Notes: generated from the letters alone by a model not told the origin. 64,000 nt of DNA from Paenibacillus sp. KS-LC4 (GCF_036894955.1 NZ_CP145905.1:5913001-5977000), one strand, 5' to 3'; counted from the first letter of the stretch, positions 33,499 to 42,709 are shown. Made by a program: numbers and translations.

Positions 33499-35511
33499 CT
33501 ATGACTTGCTCGCAATTCTCACCGTCGCGGTTGCTGCATCCCATGCCGCATCCATGTCCAATCCTTCGGAGATGAATCTTACTGGCACGAGCGTCCTGCC
33601 ATTCACTACCGAAGCGGGAACATCGAGCGTCACCGCCGTTCCATTCACATAGGCCGTCGTGCTGCCAATGGTGAGCGTTACCGTGCGGTCATCCTTGACC
33701 GCTGTAATTTTTTTCGTTGCCGCATCCCATTTCACCTCAGCGCCAAAGGCTTCAAAGATGCCGCGCAGCGGAACGAGCACTCGCCCCGACTGATTAACCG
33801 GCTCCTGATTATCAAAGCTCACTTTGCTGCCGTTCAACAGGACAGATATAGCTCCCGCAGCTGTGGCTGGCGTCGTTGTCGCAGTCGTCGCAGGCAATGG
33901 CGTTACCGCCAGCCCTAGCTGCTCTTGCAAGCTCGCTAATCTATTGAGCGCAAAAGTCATCAGAGACCCCGCTGCCATCGTCCTCATTCCTTGACCGCCT
34001 TGACCGCCTTGCCCTTGGCCTCCTCCTTGACCTGGAACTTGCCCAGCAGTGCCTGTGGAAGTTGTATCACTGGTACTGCCTGTCGCCGCTCCGGCATTGT
34101 CCGGCCTCGCTGCACTCGTGCCATCCGGCATCGTCGGCGGTGTCATGCCCGCATCATCAGGAGGTGTCATGCCTTCCATTGCTCCGCCGCCCTGCATGCC
34201 GCCAGCTGCATCGCCTGTAGCGGAATAAGCTACATTCGATTCGAATTGCTCTACCGTATAAAATTTGGTCGGATCAGCTGTTACGCTTGGCCGAATAATA
34301 GCAGCCAGCTCGGTAATGCGATTCTCAATTCCGCCCAGATAGTCCACCAGCTCATTTACATAGGTCAAATATTTCGCCTTATATTCCGGCACCTCCAGCA
34401 GGTTTCCGATCATTGGAACACTGTCCAAGCTGATACCCATTACGGGCACATCAACCGAAGCGGTTGTTGCATTTGTATTCGTGACTGTCGTTGTTGTAGA
34501 TGTCGTTGTTGTAGATGTCGTAGTTCCCGCTGCTGCCGTATTGCGACCGCCGCCGCCACCTGAGTAGCCGTTAAACGACATATTGAAATCCCATGGCAGG
34601 ACGCTGAATTTTCCATCTGCATCGCCATACAGCATATAGTTATGGCCCTTATCGCCATTATAGCTGTCGTAGTTGCCTAAGACGGCGTTGCCCGCAATGT
34701 ATTTTAAAGCCGAGTCTACATCAAGAACGTCCTCGATGTCCCCTTTTTCGCCAGCAGGCATGTCGTTCAGCACGCTAATAAAATTTTTCAATGATGCTTT
34801 GTCATCCTCTGTGCCGAGCTCATAGGTCAGCGTCTCATATTCGCCGTCTTCCTCATATTGCAGATAGCTTTTCTCATCGGTATCGTAGAGTACGCCATCG
34901 TTGTAATCTTCGCCGTAATTTCTTTCCATATAGCTGTCGTCAATGGCCTCAACACCAATATAGAAGCCGTACAATTCACCATTAATGTACAGATTCGTAA
35001 ATACCGTCAACGGGGCATCCAGCCCAATGGAGCGCAAAGCTTCATAATGCAAATATTCACGTAAAAAAGAAGGATCTGCGTAGCTGTTGTTCAGCACCAT
35101 TTTGTCCAGCCCAAGCAGCGTTTGTTCCTTATCGTATTTGTCGAATTTCAAGCGAAAGCTATAGCGGTCGGAATCCGTCATGCTGGCTACGGCCTTCAAG
35201 GTCAAATTGCCTTTAGTGGAAAATCCCACATTGCTCAGCACATTGCCGTCCACATCTACCGTTACCTTCTTATAATCCTTATCTAGCGGGCTTGCGAGTA
35301 TGCTTTCCCAGTCGTCATCGGCTATCGTTACGTTCACATTAATGATCTTGTCCCCTTCGAAAAGAGACTCATACTTCTGCGCGATTCCCGCCTCGGCGGC
35401 ATATACCGTTGCCTTGCTGCCCATTGCTCCAATGCCTGAAACCGCAATGGTCAATGACAAAGCCGTAACCGCGACCTTCTTCCACATGTTTTTCAAATTC
35501 ATCGCTTCCAT
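33499..35511 (-). CDS. Secreted CotH-family protein with copper-amine-oxidase-like stalk domain
   Basis: A 670-residue exported protein. The signal peptide ends near residue 38 (TVYAAEA). A CotH kinase-like domain covers about residues 45-330 (NVGFSTKGNLTLK, LDKMVLNNSYADPSFLREYLHYEALRSIG as blocks, GELYGFYIGVEAID, NYDSYNGDKGHNYMLY, LPWDFNMSF). A low-complexity stretch (Ser/Thr runs, then Gly/Gln/Met/Pro) follows from about 335 to 545. The C-terminal 110 residues are two copies of the copper-amine-oxidase N-terminal (stalk) domain (VLVPLRGIFEAFGAEVKWD, TLVPVRFISEGLDMDAAWD). CotH of Bacillus phosphorylates spore coat proteins. The stalk domain suggests cell-wall attachment. Start could be the ATG three codons later. 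Confidence 0.85.
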   Translation of the reverse strand: MEAMNLKNMWKKVAVTALSLTIAVSGIGAMGSKATVYAAEAGIAQKYESLFEGDKIINVNVTIADDDWESILASPLDKDYKKVTVDVDGNVLSNVGFSTKGNLTLKAVASMTDSDRYSFRLKFDKYDKEQTLLGLDKMVLNNSYADPSFLREYLHYEALRSIGLDAPLTVFTNLYINGELYGFYIGVEAIDDSYMERNYGEDYNDGVLYDTDEKSYLQYEEDGEYETLTYELGTEDDKASLKNFISVLNDMPAGEKGDIEDVLDVDSALKYIAGNAVLGNYDSYNGDKGHNYMLYGDADGKFSVLPWDFNMSFNGYSGGGGGRNTAAAGTTTSTTTTSTTTTVTNTNATTASVDVPVMGISLDSVPMIGNLLEVPEYKAKYLTYVNELVDYLGGIENRITELAAIIRPSVTADPTKFYTVEQFESNVAYSATGDAAGGMQGGGAMEGMTPPDDAGMTPPTMPDGTSAARPDNAGAATGSTSDTTSTGTAGQVPGQGGGQGQGGQGGQGMRTMAAGSLMTFALNRLASLQEQLGLAVTPLPATTATTTPATAAGAISVLLNGSKVSFDNQEPVNQSGRVLVPLRGIFEAFGAEVKWDAATKKITAVKDDRTVTLTIGSTTAYVNGTAVTLDVPASVVNGRTLVPVRFISEGLDMDAAWDAATATVRIASKS

Positions 35512-35656
35512 TCATCCTCCTTCAAACCAGATTTTAACTCCAGTCTTAAGGCTAAATGATGAAGGTTAAGTAAATCTTAGCTGAAATTGAGGGTTTGCTG
35601 AAAGTTGCAGGAGCTTGCGGAGAAGGGCCGGAGGGGGGCAGTTGTACGTAAAAAAG

Positions 35657-35687
35657 AAAACCCAAGCAGCCGCTCGGCTTGGGTTTT
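35657..35687. terminator. Terminator of the FAH-family operon
   Basis: AAAACCCAAGC (35657-35667) pairs with GCTTGGGTTTT (35677-35687). On the minus strand it runs into CTTTTTTACG. Confidence 0.85.
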
Positions 35688-35737
35688 GAGGAGAGGCAAA
35701 GCCTATTCAGCCCAAATGGGGCTAAAGCCAGATCAAG

Positions 35738-36631
35738 CTAGGCGGGTGAAAAGAGCGGCGCGCTTGCCTTAACCGGATGAACCAGCGGCTCAAAGCCGGG
35801 AATGCGCGCCTCGATGACGTCGCCATCGCGAATGACGACTGCGCCAGGCGTCCCTGTCAAAATGACGTCGCCGGGCAGCAGCGTCATCACCTGCGAATGG
35901 AAGGCGATAAGATGCGCCGGCTGGTAAATCATATTAGCCAGCACATTGCGATGGGCAAGCTCGCCATTATGCCAGGTTTCCACTGCCAGTTGGGACAAGT
36001 CCTTGATTTCATCACGCGTAATCAGCTCCGAGCCGAAGCCAAAAAAGGTGTCGAAGCTTTTGGCCCGCGTCAGAAAACGCTGGTGCTTGGCATGAATATC
36101 CGCAGCCGTTACATCAACGGAGACGGCAAAGCCCGCTGCGTATTCCAGCGCCTCGGCTTCGGGAATATTTTTGCAAGTACGCCCGATAATTATCGCCAGC
36201 TCAGCTTCTGCTGTCACATGCTCCGTTTGCTGGGCAGGCAGCTCAATCGCCCTGTTCGGACCGATAAGCGACGTATCCGGCTTCATAAAGCTAACGGGAT
36301 CGGCTTCTGCAAATAAGGCCTCCCGCTCCTCCGCTTGCTTCACATAGTTCATGCCTATGCCCCAAATTTTTCTCGGGTGGCGATACAACGGTGCAGCCGC
36401 AATTGCTTCGCTCGGCACCGACTCCAATTGCGCCAGCTTATCGCCACCGCCCTCGTTGTACCATCCGGTCAACGCATCGAGCCGCCCCTCTTGCAGCAGC
36501 TCGAACATGTGGATGGGCCACTGCGGCTGCGTATCCTCCAACTGATTAATCGTATGGAGGCGCACATAGCGATTATCTCTGTGAATGCACACCTGCTCGA
36601 TGCCCTCGTAAAGAATCGTTGCCAGCTTCAT
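35738..36631 (-). CDS. Fumarylacetoacetate hydrolase family protein
   Basis: A 297-residue protein. The C-terminal 210 residues form the FAH fold: IWGIGMNY, PVSFMKPDTSLIGP, metal ligands in EAELAIIIG and SVDVTAADIH, RAKSFDTFFGFG, LLPGDVILTGTPG. Family members hydrolyse or decarboxylate 2-oxo-acid intermediates in aromatic or amino acid breakdown; the exact substrate is not clear. Last gene of an operon with an amidase (adjacent, no gap) and a gamma-glutamyltransferase, suggesting breakdown of an N-acyl or gamma-glutamyl compound. Confidence 0.88.
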   Translation of the reverse strand: MKLATILYEGIEQVCIHRDNRYVRLHTINQLEDTQPQWPIHMFELLQEGRLDALTGWYNEGGGDKLAQLESVPSEAIAAAPLYRHPRKIWGIGMNYVKQAEEREALFAEADPVSFMKPDTSLIGPNRAIELPAQQTEHVTAEAELAIIIGRTCKNIPEAEALEYAAGFAVSVDVTAADIHAKHQRFLTRAKSFDTFFGFGSELITRDEIKDLSQLAVETWHNGELAHRNVLANMIYQPAHLIAFHSQVMTLLPGDVILTGTPGAVVIRDGDVIEARIPGFEPLVHPVKASAPLFSPA

Positions 36632-37978
36632 TTATATGGATGCCTCCCCTTCTGTTGCGCTTTCTTCCCGCTTGCTTCGCTTCCATAAATCCGCATGCTG
36701 CTCTATCCATCGCAGCAGCTTCAAATCCTGTCCTGCTCCTGCAATGATGGATAGACCGATGGGGGCACCATCTACCTCGCCAACGGGAAGCGTCACCTGC
36801 GGCAAACCCGACAATCCAGCTATGCAGCAAAGCTGCATCGTTAAAGCCCGCTGCTTGTCTGCCGCTTCCCCGCTAATGTTGCGATCCGGCGCCGTGCCCG
36901 GAATAGTTGGGAGGAGCAGCAGGCTATCCGTACCTAGCAGCTCGCGCAGCTTGGAACGGATGCGCCGCCTCTCCTCTGCCTTCTCCTCGCCGTCCGCCTT
37001 GCGTAAAGTGCTCGCCCAGCGAAAGCGTTCGGCTATTCCTGGGCCAAATACAGGCTGCTCTCGCGTAATCCACTCACCATGCGTCTGCCAAATTTCCAGC
37101 CCTTGAAGGATGCGGAATACTTCCAGCCACTGATCCAGTCCTTCTGGCGCAAGCGTCAGCCGCTCGGTATTGCCTACCGCTTGCCCCAGCTTGGCAACGA
37201 GCTCTCTCAGCTCTAGCTCGCTGGCAGATTCCGCCCTGCTCCATGCATCTTCGGCAATAAGCAAGCGGCTGAACGTTACTGTATCCCCCATTACCTCCTT
37301 ACTCGCGCTCGAAGCTCCAGCTTCCTGCACGCTTGCCTCCAAGACTTCCACGACTTCCACGTCCGCCTTAGCTCCAAGCTGCTCTTCCTCTTCTCCTGCT
37401 GCGCCATTATCGAGCAGCAGCTCGCCAATCTTCAGCAGCAACGCGCTGCCTTGCGTCATCCAGCCTACCGTATCAAAGCTCGGGGCCAAGGGAATGACGC
37501 CATCCATTGAAACTGCGCCATGAGTTGGCCTAAAGCCGTATACGCCGCAATAAGCAGAGGGAACGCGGACTGAACCACCCGTATCCGTACCGAGCGCAAA
37601 GTCCACCGCCCCCGCTGCAACGGCTACGGCGGAGCCGCTGGACGAGCCGCCTGGAATACGGTCTGGCGCGGCCGGATTAATCGGCGTGCCGTAATGGGCG
37701 TTTTGCCCATTGATGCTGTACATCAGCTCATCGGTATGCGCCGCCCCGCTCAAAGCCGCTCCTGCGGCAAGCAGCCGTTCAATCGAAGAGGCGGTAAGCT
37801 CCGCCGCTGCATGCGTACGCAGCCAATCGGGATTGCCCGCGCTGCTGGCATGTCCTCGTATTGCGAATACATCCTTAACCGCAAATCGAAGGCCATTAAG
37901 CTTGCCCGTATGAGTTGCTGGAAGCTTAAGCTCCGGGTTTATAAAAGCATGAAAGGTATCGTTTATTTTATCCCGCAT
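36632..37978 (-). CDS. Amidase signature family hydrolase
   Basis: A 448-residue amidase. The Ser-Ser-Lys triad is visible: Lys in LRFAVKDVFAIRG near residue 36, Ser in GTDTGGSVRVPS near 136, and the Ser-rich loop IPGGSSSGSAVAVAAG near 113. The N-terminal half is well conserved, the C-terminal half is divergent with an Ala/Glu-rich insertion (about 200-225). It hydrolyses an amide bond, substrate unknown (GatA, AtzF and allophanate hydrolase are relatives). No GatB or GatC is near, so it is not the tRNA amidotransferase subunit. Middle gene of the operon. Confidence 0.88.
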   Translation of the reverse strand: MRDKINDTFHAFINPELKLPATHTGKLNGLRFAVKDVFAIRGHASSAGNPDWLRTHAAAELTASSIERLLAAGAALSGAAHTDELMYSINGQNAHYGTPINPAAPDRIPGGSSSGSAVAVAAGAVDFALGTDTGGSVRVPSAYCGVYGFRPTHGAVSMDGVIPLAPSFDTVGWMTQGSALLLKIGELLLDNGAAGEEEEQLGAKADVEVVEVLEASVQEAGASSASKEVMGDTVTFSRLLIAEDAWSRAESASELELRELVAKLGQAVGNTERLTLAPEGLDQWLEVFRILQGLEIWQTHGEWITREQPVFGPGIAERFRWASTLRKADGEEKAEERRRIRSKLRELLGTDSLLLLPTIPGTAPDRNISGEAADKQRALTMQLCCIAGLSGLPQVTLPVGEVDGAPIGLSIIAGAGQDLKLLRWIEQHADLWKRSKREESATEGEASI

Positions 37979-38061
37979 AATTGCTGTCTCTCCTGTTCCG
38001 CCGTTGTTCTAGCCTTCCGATTCGCGCCGCCTTCGCCTACCAGACTGCCATGCTACTTGGG

Positions 38062-39642
38062 CTACCAGCCGATAGCCGCGCCATCGCTGCGCGGATCAGC
38101 TCCGCCGCTGATGATGCCGTTAGGACTAATCGCAATGGCATGAGCGTGACCCATAATACCGTCGAACGCCTTCATACAGCGCACATCATGCCCAGCTTGC
38201 TCAAGCTGTGCAATAACCTCACCCGACATGCGGCTCTCCACTTTCAGCTCCTGCGTCTGCGCCCCCCATGTGCGTCCCCACACCCAGCGCGGCTCATTCA
38301 CCGCCTGCTGCGGATTCATGCCAAAATCAATCATCCGTGTCAGGATGGCCACCTGCGTCTGTGGCTGCCCTTCGCCACCCTGCGTGCCGAACAGATGGCT
38401 TGGCTTGCCATTCAGGCACGCCATAGCAGGCATTAGCGTATGGAAGGTCCGCTTGCGCGGCTCCAAACGATTCACATGCTGAGGATCAAGCGAGAAGAAG
38501 GAGCCTCTATTTTGCAGCAAAATGCCGGTATCCCCCGCTACAACGCCTGAGCCAAACTCAAAATATAGGCTTTGAATGAAGGAAACCGCGTTGCCCTCTT
38601 CATCCACAACCGCCGCATAGGCCGTATCATTGCCGACAGGCTTCGTATCAATAGAGCAGGCCTCATCCAGCTTAATAGAAGCTGCAAGCTCCGCTGCATA
38701 GGCAGGACTCAGCAGACGCTCAAGCGGAATTTCCGCAAAAGCAGGGTCTGTCAAATATAAATTGCGGTCGCGGAAGCCTAGCTTAAGCGCCTCAATCATG
38801 AGATGGTAATAGGCATAAGAGCCATGTCCATAGCTTTTCAGATCATAGCTCTCCAGCATTTGCAGTGCCATTAGTGCCACGAAGCCTTGCGAATTGGGCG
38901 GTACCTGATACACCACATGTCCGCGGTACAAGCCCTTGAGCGGCGTTACCCACTCACCCGAATGCTCGGCAAAATCCTCCTTGGTCAGCAGCCCGCCGCC
39001 GCCTTCCAAATAGCGGACGATACGCTCCGCAATATCGCCTTTGTAGAAAGCATCGCGCCCCTGCTCCGCAATCGCGCGCAGACTCGCGGCGAGGTCGCGC
39101 TGGACAAAGCGCTCTCCCGCCTGCACAGGGCGCCCCTGCGGCAAATATACCGCCGCTGTTGAAGGAGTTTGCGCAAGCATGTCCGCATGCTGTACCGTAT
39201 TTTCATATTGATCCGGCGACATCGGAAAGCCGTTCTCCGCATAACCAATGGCAATGCCGAGCACCTGCGCAAAAGGCAGACGTCCATACCCGCTGTGCAC
39301 GGCATGCCAGCCGTCAACCATGCCCGGAACCGTAATCGCGCTGCGCGGCCCGCGAACTGGAATTGCAGCTTCGCCAGCATAAGCTCCGCGCGTCGCGAGG
39401 CTGCCCGATCGTCCGCTAGCATTATAGGCTCTCACCTGCTGCTCCTTTTGTGCGTAAGTGAGCCAAAACGAGTCGCCGCCGAGTCCCGTCATATGCGGGT
39501 AGACAACAGCCAGACAAGCGCTGACCGCAATAGCAGCATCAAAGGCATTGCCACCCTGTTCTAATATTCGCGCCCCTGCTGCCGAAGCAAGATGATGCGG
39601 GCTTACAACCATGGCCTTCGTGCCGGTTATCGGCTTGTTCAT
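38062..39642 (-). CDS. Gamma-glutamyltransferase family protein (YwrD-like)
   Basis: A 526-residue N-terminal nucleophile hydrolase. GGNAFDAAIAVSACLAVVYPHMTGLGGDSFW is the family N-terminal block (key blocks GGNAFDAA and GLGGDSFW); the autocleavage and nucleophile Thr is in VGNDTAYAAVVD near residue 345; GGEGQPQTQVAILTRMIDFG is in the small subunit. There is no signal peptide, so it is cytoplasmic, like YwrD of Bacillus rather than the exported Ggt. It would hydrolyse gamma-glutamyl amides. First gene of a three-gene operon, divergent from an Lrp/AsnC regulator. Confidence 0.9.
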   Translation of the reverse strand: MNKPITGTKAMVVSPHHLASAAGARILEQGGNAFDAAIAVSACLAVVYPHMTGLGGDSFWLTYAQKEQQVRAYNASGRSGSLATRGAYAGEAAIPVRGPRSAITVPGMVDGWHAVHSGYGRLPFAQVLGIAIGYAENGFPMSPDQYENTVQHADMLAQTPSTAAVYLPQGRPVQAGERFVQRDLAASLRAIAEQGRDAFYKGDIAERIVRYLEGGGGLLTKEDFAEHSGEWVTPLKGLYRGHVVYQVPPNSQGFVALMALQMLESYDLKSYGHGSYAYYHLMIEALKLGFRDRNLYLTDPAFAEIPLERLLSPAYAAELAASIKLDEACSIDTKPVGNDTAYAAVVDEEGNAVSFIQSLYFEFGSGVVAGDTGILLQNRGSFFSLDPQHVNRLEPRKRTFHTLMPAMACLNGKPSHLFGTQGGEGQPQTQVAILTRMIDFGMNPQQAVNEPRWVWGRTWGAQTQELKVESRMSGEVIAQLEQAGHDVRCMKAFDGIMGHAHAIAISPNGIISGGADPRSDGAAIGW

Positions 39643-39675
39643 GCGATCTCATCCTTTTGAGTCAAGTTATCTGAC

Positions 39676-39692
39676 ATACTCTATATGAGTAT
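39676..39692. promoter_or_regulatory. Candidate operator between ggt operon and AsnC-family gene
   Basis: ATACTC (39676-39681), TATAT, GAGTAT (39687-39692) is a perfect interrupted palindrome in the divergent region, 34 bases before the ggt-like start. Lrp/AsnC proteins often bind such sites near their own gene. Confidence 0.4.
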
Positions 39693-39869
39693 TAAAGTAA
39701 CATGGCAGCTCGGCTAGTGGCAACTAGAAAATTCTTTTTGCGCTGCATCAGCAAAATTTATGTTGATAAGGAACGTATTTGATTATATATTTATTCGTAT
39801 CGTAATCTAATCAAACTTATAACATACGTTTTGATATTTCGGCTCAATAGAGCAAAAGGAGCTTTTCAC

Positions 39870-40352
39870 ATGCAATCCAAAATACCGCCCGCCCAAGCGG
39901 AGCACGCCATTGACGATATAGATCGTAAAATCATCGCCGCCCTGCATGTTAACGGGAGAATATCTTACACCGATTTAGCCAAGGATATCGGTCTATCACG
40001 CGTAGCGGTGCAGGCTAGAATCAATACCCTGCTGGAGCATGGCGTCATCGAGCGCTTCACAGCCGTCATTAATCCGGAGAAAATTGGCGTGACGGTGTCA
40101 GCTTTTTTCAATGTCGAGGTAGAGCCCAAATTTCTGCATGAGGTAGCCGATCGCTTATCCGAGGAGCCTGTCGTTACCAGTCTGTATCACATGACAGGCC
40201 CCAGCAAGCTGCATATGCATGGCCTGTTCACCAGCAATCAGGAAATGGAGCTCTTTTTGAAAGAAAAATTGTACCCGCTGCCAGGCATCATGAGTGTGGA
40301 TTGTCAGGTTTTAATTAATCGCTATAAAAGTAGAATGGGAATGAGGCTGTAA
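39870..40352 (+). CDS. Lrp/AsnC-family transcription regulator
   Basis: A 160-residue regulator. The ATG at 39870 has AAAAGGAG 8 bases upstream; an in-frame start 13 codons earlier lacks one. Helix-turn-helix about residues 20-65 (IDDIDRKIIAALHVNGRISYTDLAKDIGLSRVAVQARI as blocks IDRKIIAAL and LSRVAVQARI), then the ligand-binding RAM domain. It lies 3 bases before the chromate transporter genes and is divergent from the ggt operon, so it probably controls one or both, perhaps in response to an amino acid. Confidence 0.9.
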   Translation: MQSKIPPAQAEHAIDDIDRKIIAALHVNGRISYTDLAKDIGLSRVAVQARINTLLEHGVIERFTAVINPEKIGVTVSAFFNVEVEPKFLHEVADRLSEEPVVTSLYHMTGPSKLHMHGLFTSNQEMELFLKEKLYPLPGIMSVDCQVLINRYKSRMGMRL

Positions 40353-40355
40353 GCA

Positions 40356-40976
40356 ATGGAGACAACAACAAGCAGCAAGGCATATGGACAGCTATCCTGG
40401 GCGATGTTTAAAACCGGTATTTTCGGCTTTGGCGGCGGCCCCTCCGTTATTCCTCTCATTCGACATGAGGCTGTAACTCGCTATGATTGGATTAACGATG
40501 AGGAGTTTGGCGAAATATTGGCGCTGGCCAATGCTTTGCCTGGACCGATTGCAACCAAAATGGCCGCTTATCTCGGCTATCGGCTGCAAGGCTGGCTAGG
40601 CGCGCTCGCCGCTGTGCTGGCTCATATTTTGCCTTCGGCTATCGCAATGATTGCCCTGCTGTCCGCTGTACAAATTCTTAGCGGCTCCGCTGTTGTGCAG
40701 GGCATGATCGCTGCCGTCATACCTGTGATTGCAGTTATGCTTGGCGTGATGGCTTATGAGTTCGGCAACCGCGCGGTGAAGGGACTGGGCTGGGTGGCTG
40801 GCCTTATTAGCTGTGCGCTCGCTTTTCTTCTTTTGCAGGTTGTGAATATTCAGGATGCGGTTGTCATTGCTGCCTTCCTTCTCTATGGGGCGATGCATTT
40901 CAAGGCTGCCGCATGGGTGAAGAAGCGAAGAAACAGTCGGCGGGATAAAGGCAACAATACGAGCGCGAGCGCATAA
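40356..40976 (+). CDS. chrA: Chromate transporter family subunit (short CHR, first half)
   Basis: A 206-residue membrane protein of the CHR family. The hallmark is FGGGPSVIPLIRHEAV near residue 25 and ALANALPGPIATKMAAYLG near residue 55. Short-chain CHR proteins occur as pairs with opposite topology that form one functional exporter. Its partner follows 12 bases later. Family members export chromate, though many homologues have no proven substrate. The C-terminus is basic. It starts 3 bases after the AsnC-type regulator. Confidence 0.88.
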   Translation: METTTSSKAYGQLSWAMFKTGIFGFGGGPSVIPLIRHEAVTRYDWINDEEFGEILALANALPGPIATKMAAYLGYRLQGWLGALAAVLAHILPSAIAMIALLSAVQILSGSAVVQGMIAAVIPVIAVMLGVMAYEFGNRAVKGLGWVAGLISCALAFLLLQVVNIQDAVVIAAFLLYGAMHFKAAAWVKKRRNSRRDKGNNTSASA

Positions 40977-40988
40977 GGAGCAGACGAT

Positions 40989-41531
40989 ATGGATTGGTTG
41001 GACTTAATTATTGGTTTTTTTATTGCAAATATTTTAGGCTATGGCGGTGGACCTGCTTCTATTCCGCTCATGTATCATGAAATCGTCAGCCGCTATCACT
41101 GGTCAACCGATGCTGAATTTTCTAACATACTCGCGCTTGGCAATGCCCTCCCAGGCCCGATTGCTACGAAAATCGCTGCTTTTGTTGGCTATGATGTATA
41201 CGGGATTCCTGGCATGGTGATCGCGCTTGCAGCAACGATTGTCCCTTCTGCCGTTGCGCTCATATACTTGCTCAAGCTGCTGCAAAAGCATCGCCAGTCT
41301 CCCATCGTCAAAGGCATGACACTGCTCGTGCAGCCCGTCGTCGCCATTATGATGCTGCTGCTCACTTGGCAAATGACAAGCACAGCTGTGCAATCAGCAG
41401 GCCTCTGGCAGACATTAGCTATCGCAGCTGTTGCCTACTGGGCGATGGAACGCAAGAAGATTCATCCGGCGATCGTCATTTGCGTCGCCTTCGCTTACGG
41501 GGGGATCGTGCTGTCGCATACGATGGCATAA
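40989..41531 (+). CDS. Chromate transporter family subunit (short CHR, second half)
   Basis: A 180-residue partner of the preceding gene, with GYGGGPASIPLMYHEIV near residue 18 and ALGNALPGPIATKIAAFVG near residue 50. The two proteins share the PxxLPGPxxT-type core and are recognisable paralogues. AAGGAG lies 8 bases before the ATG. Last gene of the operon before a strong terminator. Confidence 0.88.
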   Translation: MDWLDLIIGFFIANILGYGGGPASIPLMYHEIVSRYHWSTDAEFSNILALGNALPGPIATKIAAFVGYDVYGIPGMVIALAATIVPSAVALIYLLKLLQKHRQSPIVKGMTLLVQPVVAIMMLLLTWQMTSTAVQSAGLWQTLAIAAVAYWAMERKKIHPAIVICVAFAYGGIVLSHTMA

Positions 41532-41570
41532 AGGACACTCCTTTCTCATTGCGCCATTTCTTACGAATAG

Positions 41571-41616
41571 AAGAGGTCCGCACATTCGCCAACGCGGTTG
41601 TGCGGACCTCTTTTTT
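41571..41616. terminator. Terminator of the chromate transporter operon
   Basis: AAGAGGTCCGCACA (41571-41584) pairs perfectly with TGTGCGGACCTCTT (41599-41612), followed by TTTT. It lies between convergent operons and may serve the tail-collar genes on the other strand. Confidence 0.9.
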
Positions 41617-41640
41617 GTTATTCCACTCTTCAAAACTGCT

Positions 41641-42162
41641 TTAATCCTTAACGGGATAGATGCCTTCTTCTAAGCAAATAATATAATTGATTGCTACAAA
41701 TGGCTGCATATTATTATGGGCCTGAGAGCCCCCGCTTGCCTGTAGAGCAAGAGGGTTCATGTTTGCATCCGGAGTTTCACCATATGCATACGTCGTAGTG
41801 CCACGCGGTTGATTGGCCCAAATACTATTGACGGCATCCATTGTATTTGCCGCGGTCTGGGCATTGAGCACATGGGTGTGATTAGGCATTTGCATTTCAC
41901 TAATCTTTTCCGTGCTGCTGCCGCCCTTCGCATAGAGCGCCCTTGGTGTCAGACCAGTTCCTACACCTTGATGAATCGGCACAAGCCCTCGCAAATCTGG
42001 CAGCGTAAAGTACGTTTTGTAATCTGAGCCAAATGCACCTTGTAGTAAGGAGTACAACGCTTGATATTTCCATATAGAAAGCTGCTGGCCATGACAGAAA
42101 GCCCAGCCCTTTGGAGCATAATTACCAGTAAACAAGCGTATTTCGCCAAGAAAAGCGTCCAT
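41641..42162 (-). CDS. Tail-collar domain protein (MdpB-like), third of three
   Basis: A 173-residue protein with the phage tail-collar domain: DAFLGEIRLFTGNYAPKGWAFCHGQ at the start (blocks LGEIRLF, PKGWAFCHGQ), TYFTLPDLRGLVPIHQG near residue 55, MQMPNHTHVLNAQ near 95, and AHNNMQPFVAINYIICLEEG at the end. It is a paralogue of the next two genes. Such free-standing proteins are often annotated microcystin-dependent protein or phage tail protein; their job in Bacillales is unknown. Here no phage genes surround them and they follow a giant SLH surface protein, so a cell-surface or spore appendage role is possible. Confidence 0.85.
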   Translation of the reverse strand: MDAFLGEIRLFTGNYAPKGWAFCHGQQLSIWKYQALYSLLQGAFGSDYKTYFTLPDLRGLVPIHQGVGTGLTPRALYAKGGSSTEKISEMQMPNHTHVLNAQTAANTMDAVNSIWANQPRGTTTYAYGETPDANMNPLALQASGGSQAHNNMQPFVAINYIICLEEGIYPVKD

Positions 42163-42182
42163 GTAGAACCCCCTCTTTCTTA

Positions 42183-42686
42183 TTATGATTTCGGTGGAAA
42201 AGTTCCCATCACCGCAATACAGAAATTAGCGACAGCATAGGGCTGCATATTGTTATGAGCCTGTCCCGCCCCCGTTACGCCGACCGCATTGTGCGACATG
42301 GCGCTACTAGCCGTTTTGCTGAAAGGTTTCAAGCTGCTTTCACTCCATACATTAGCTGAGGATGCAACTTTTGTGCCGGTGACGGAGCTGGCTCCCACCG
42401 AGTGGGTATGCATTGGAATCTCATTCGTCGTCAAGGTATGCGTCTCGGACCCTCCGGTTGTATACAGAGGAATGTCGGCATTTGCAGTTGGATTTATGAC
42501 CGCTCTGCCCTGCAAATTCGGCAATTGAAAAGTATTTTTTCCATCTCCCCCGAATGAATATCCAATAACCGAGAATAAGGCTTGATACTCTCTTACCTGA
42601 AGTATTTGTCCATTGCATTGAGCCCAGCCTTCTGGGGCATAGCCGATTGAAAACAATCGAATTTCGCCAAGAAACCAATCTCCCAT
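42183..42686 (-). CDS. Tail-collar domain protein (MdpB-like), second of three
   Basis: A 167-residue paralogue. ATG 42686 follows GAGGAGG; the frame opens 19 codons earlier without a good signal. It has WFLGEIRLFSIGYAPEGWAQCNGQ (blocks LGEIRLF, PEGWAQCNG), NTFQLPNLQGRAVINP, IPMHTHSVGAS and AHNNMQPYAVANFCIAV. The middle loop (about residues 100-140) differs most from its neighbours, as expected if it is the exposed, ligand-binding part. Confidence 0.85.
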   Translation of the reverse strand: MGDWFLGEIRLFSIGYAPEGWAQCNGQILQVREYQALFSVIGYSFGGDGKNTFQLPNLQGRAVINPTANADIPLYTTGGSETHTLTTNEIPMHTHSVGASSVTGTKVASSANVWSESSLKPFSKTASSAMSHNAVGVTGAGQAHNNMQPYAVANFCIAVMGTFPPKS

Positions 42687-42709
42687 TACGTACTCCTCCT
42701 CTTTAATAG

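Noticed and set aside
36632..37978. GatA subunit of the tRNA-dependent amidotransferase
   Set aside because: No gatC or gatB adjoins it and the C-terminal half diverges; context is a catabolic operon.
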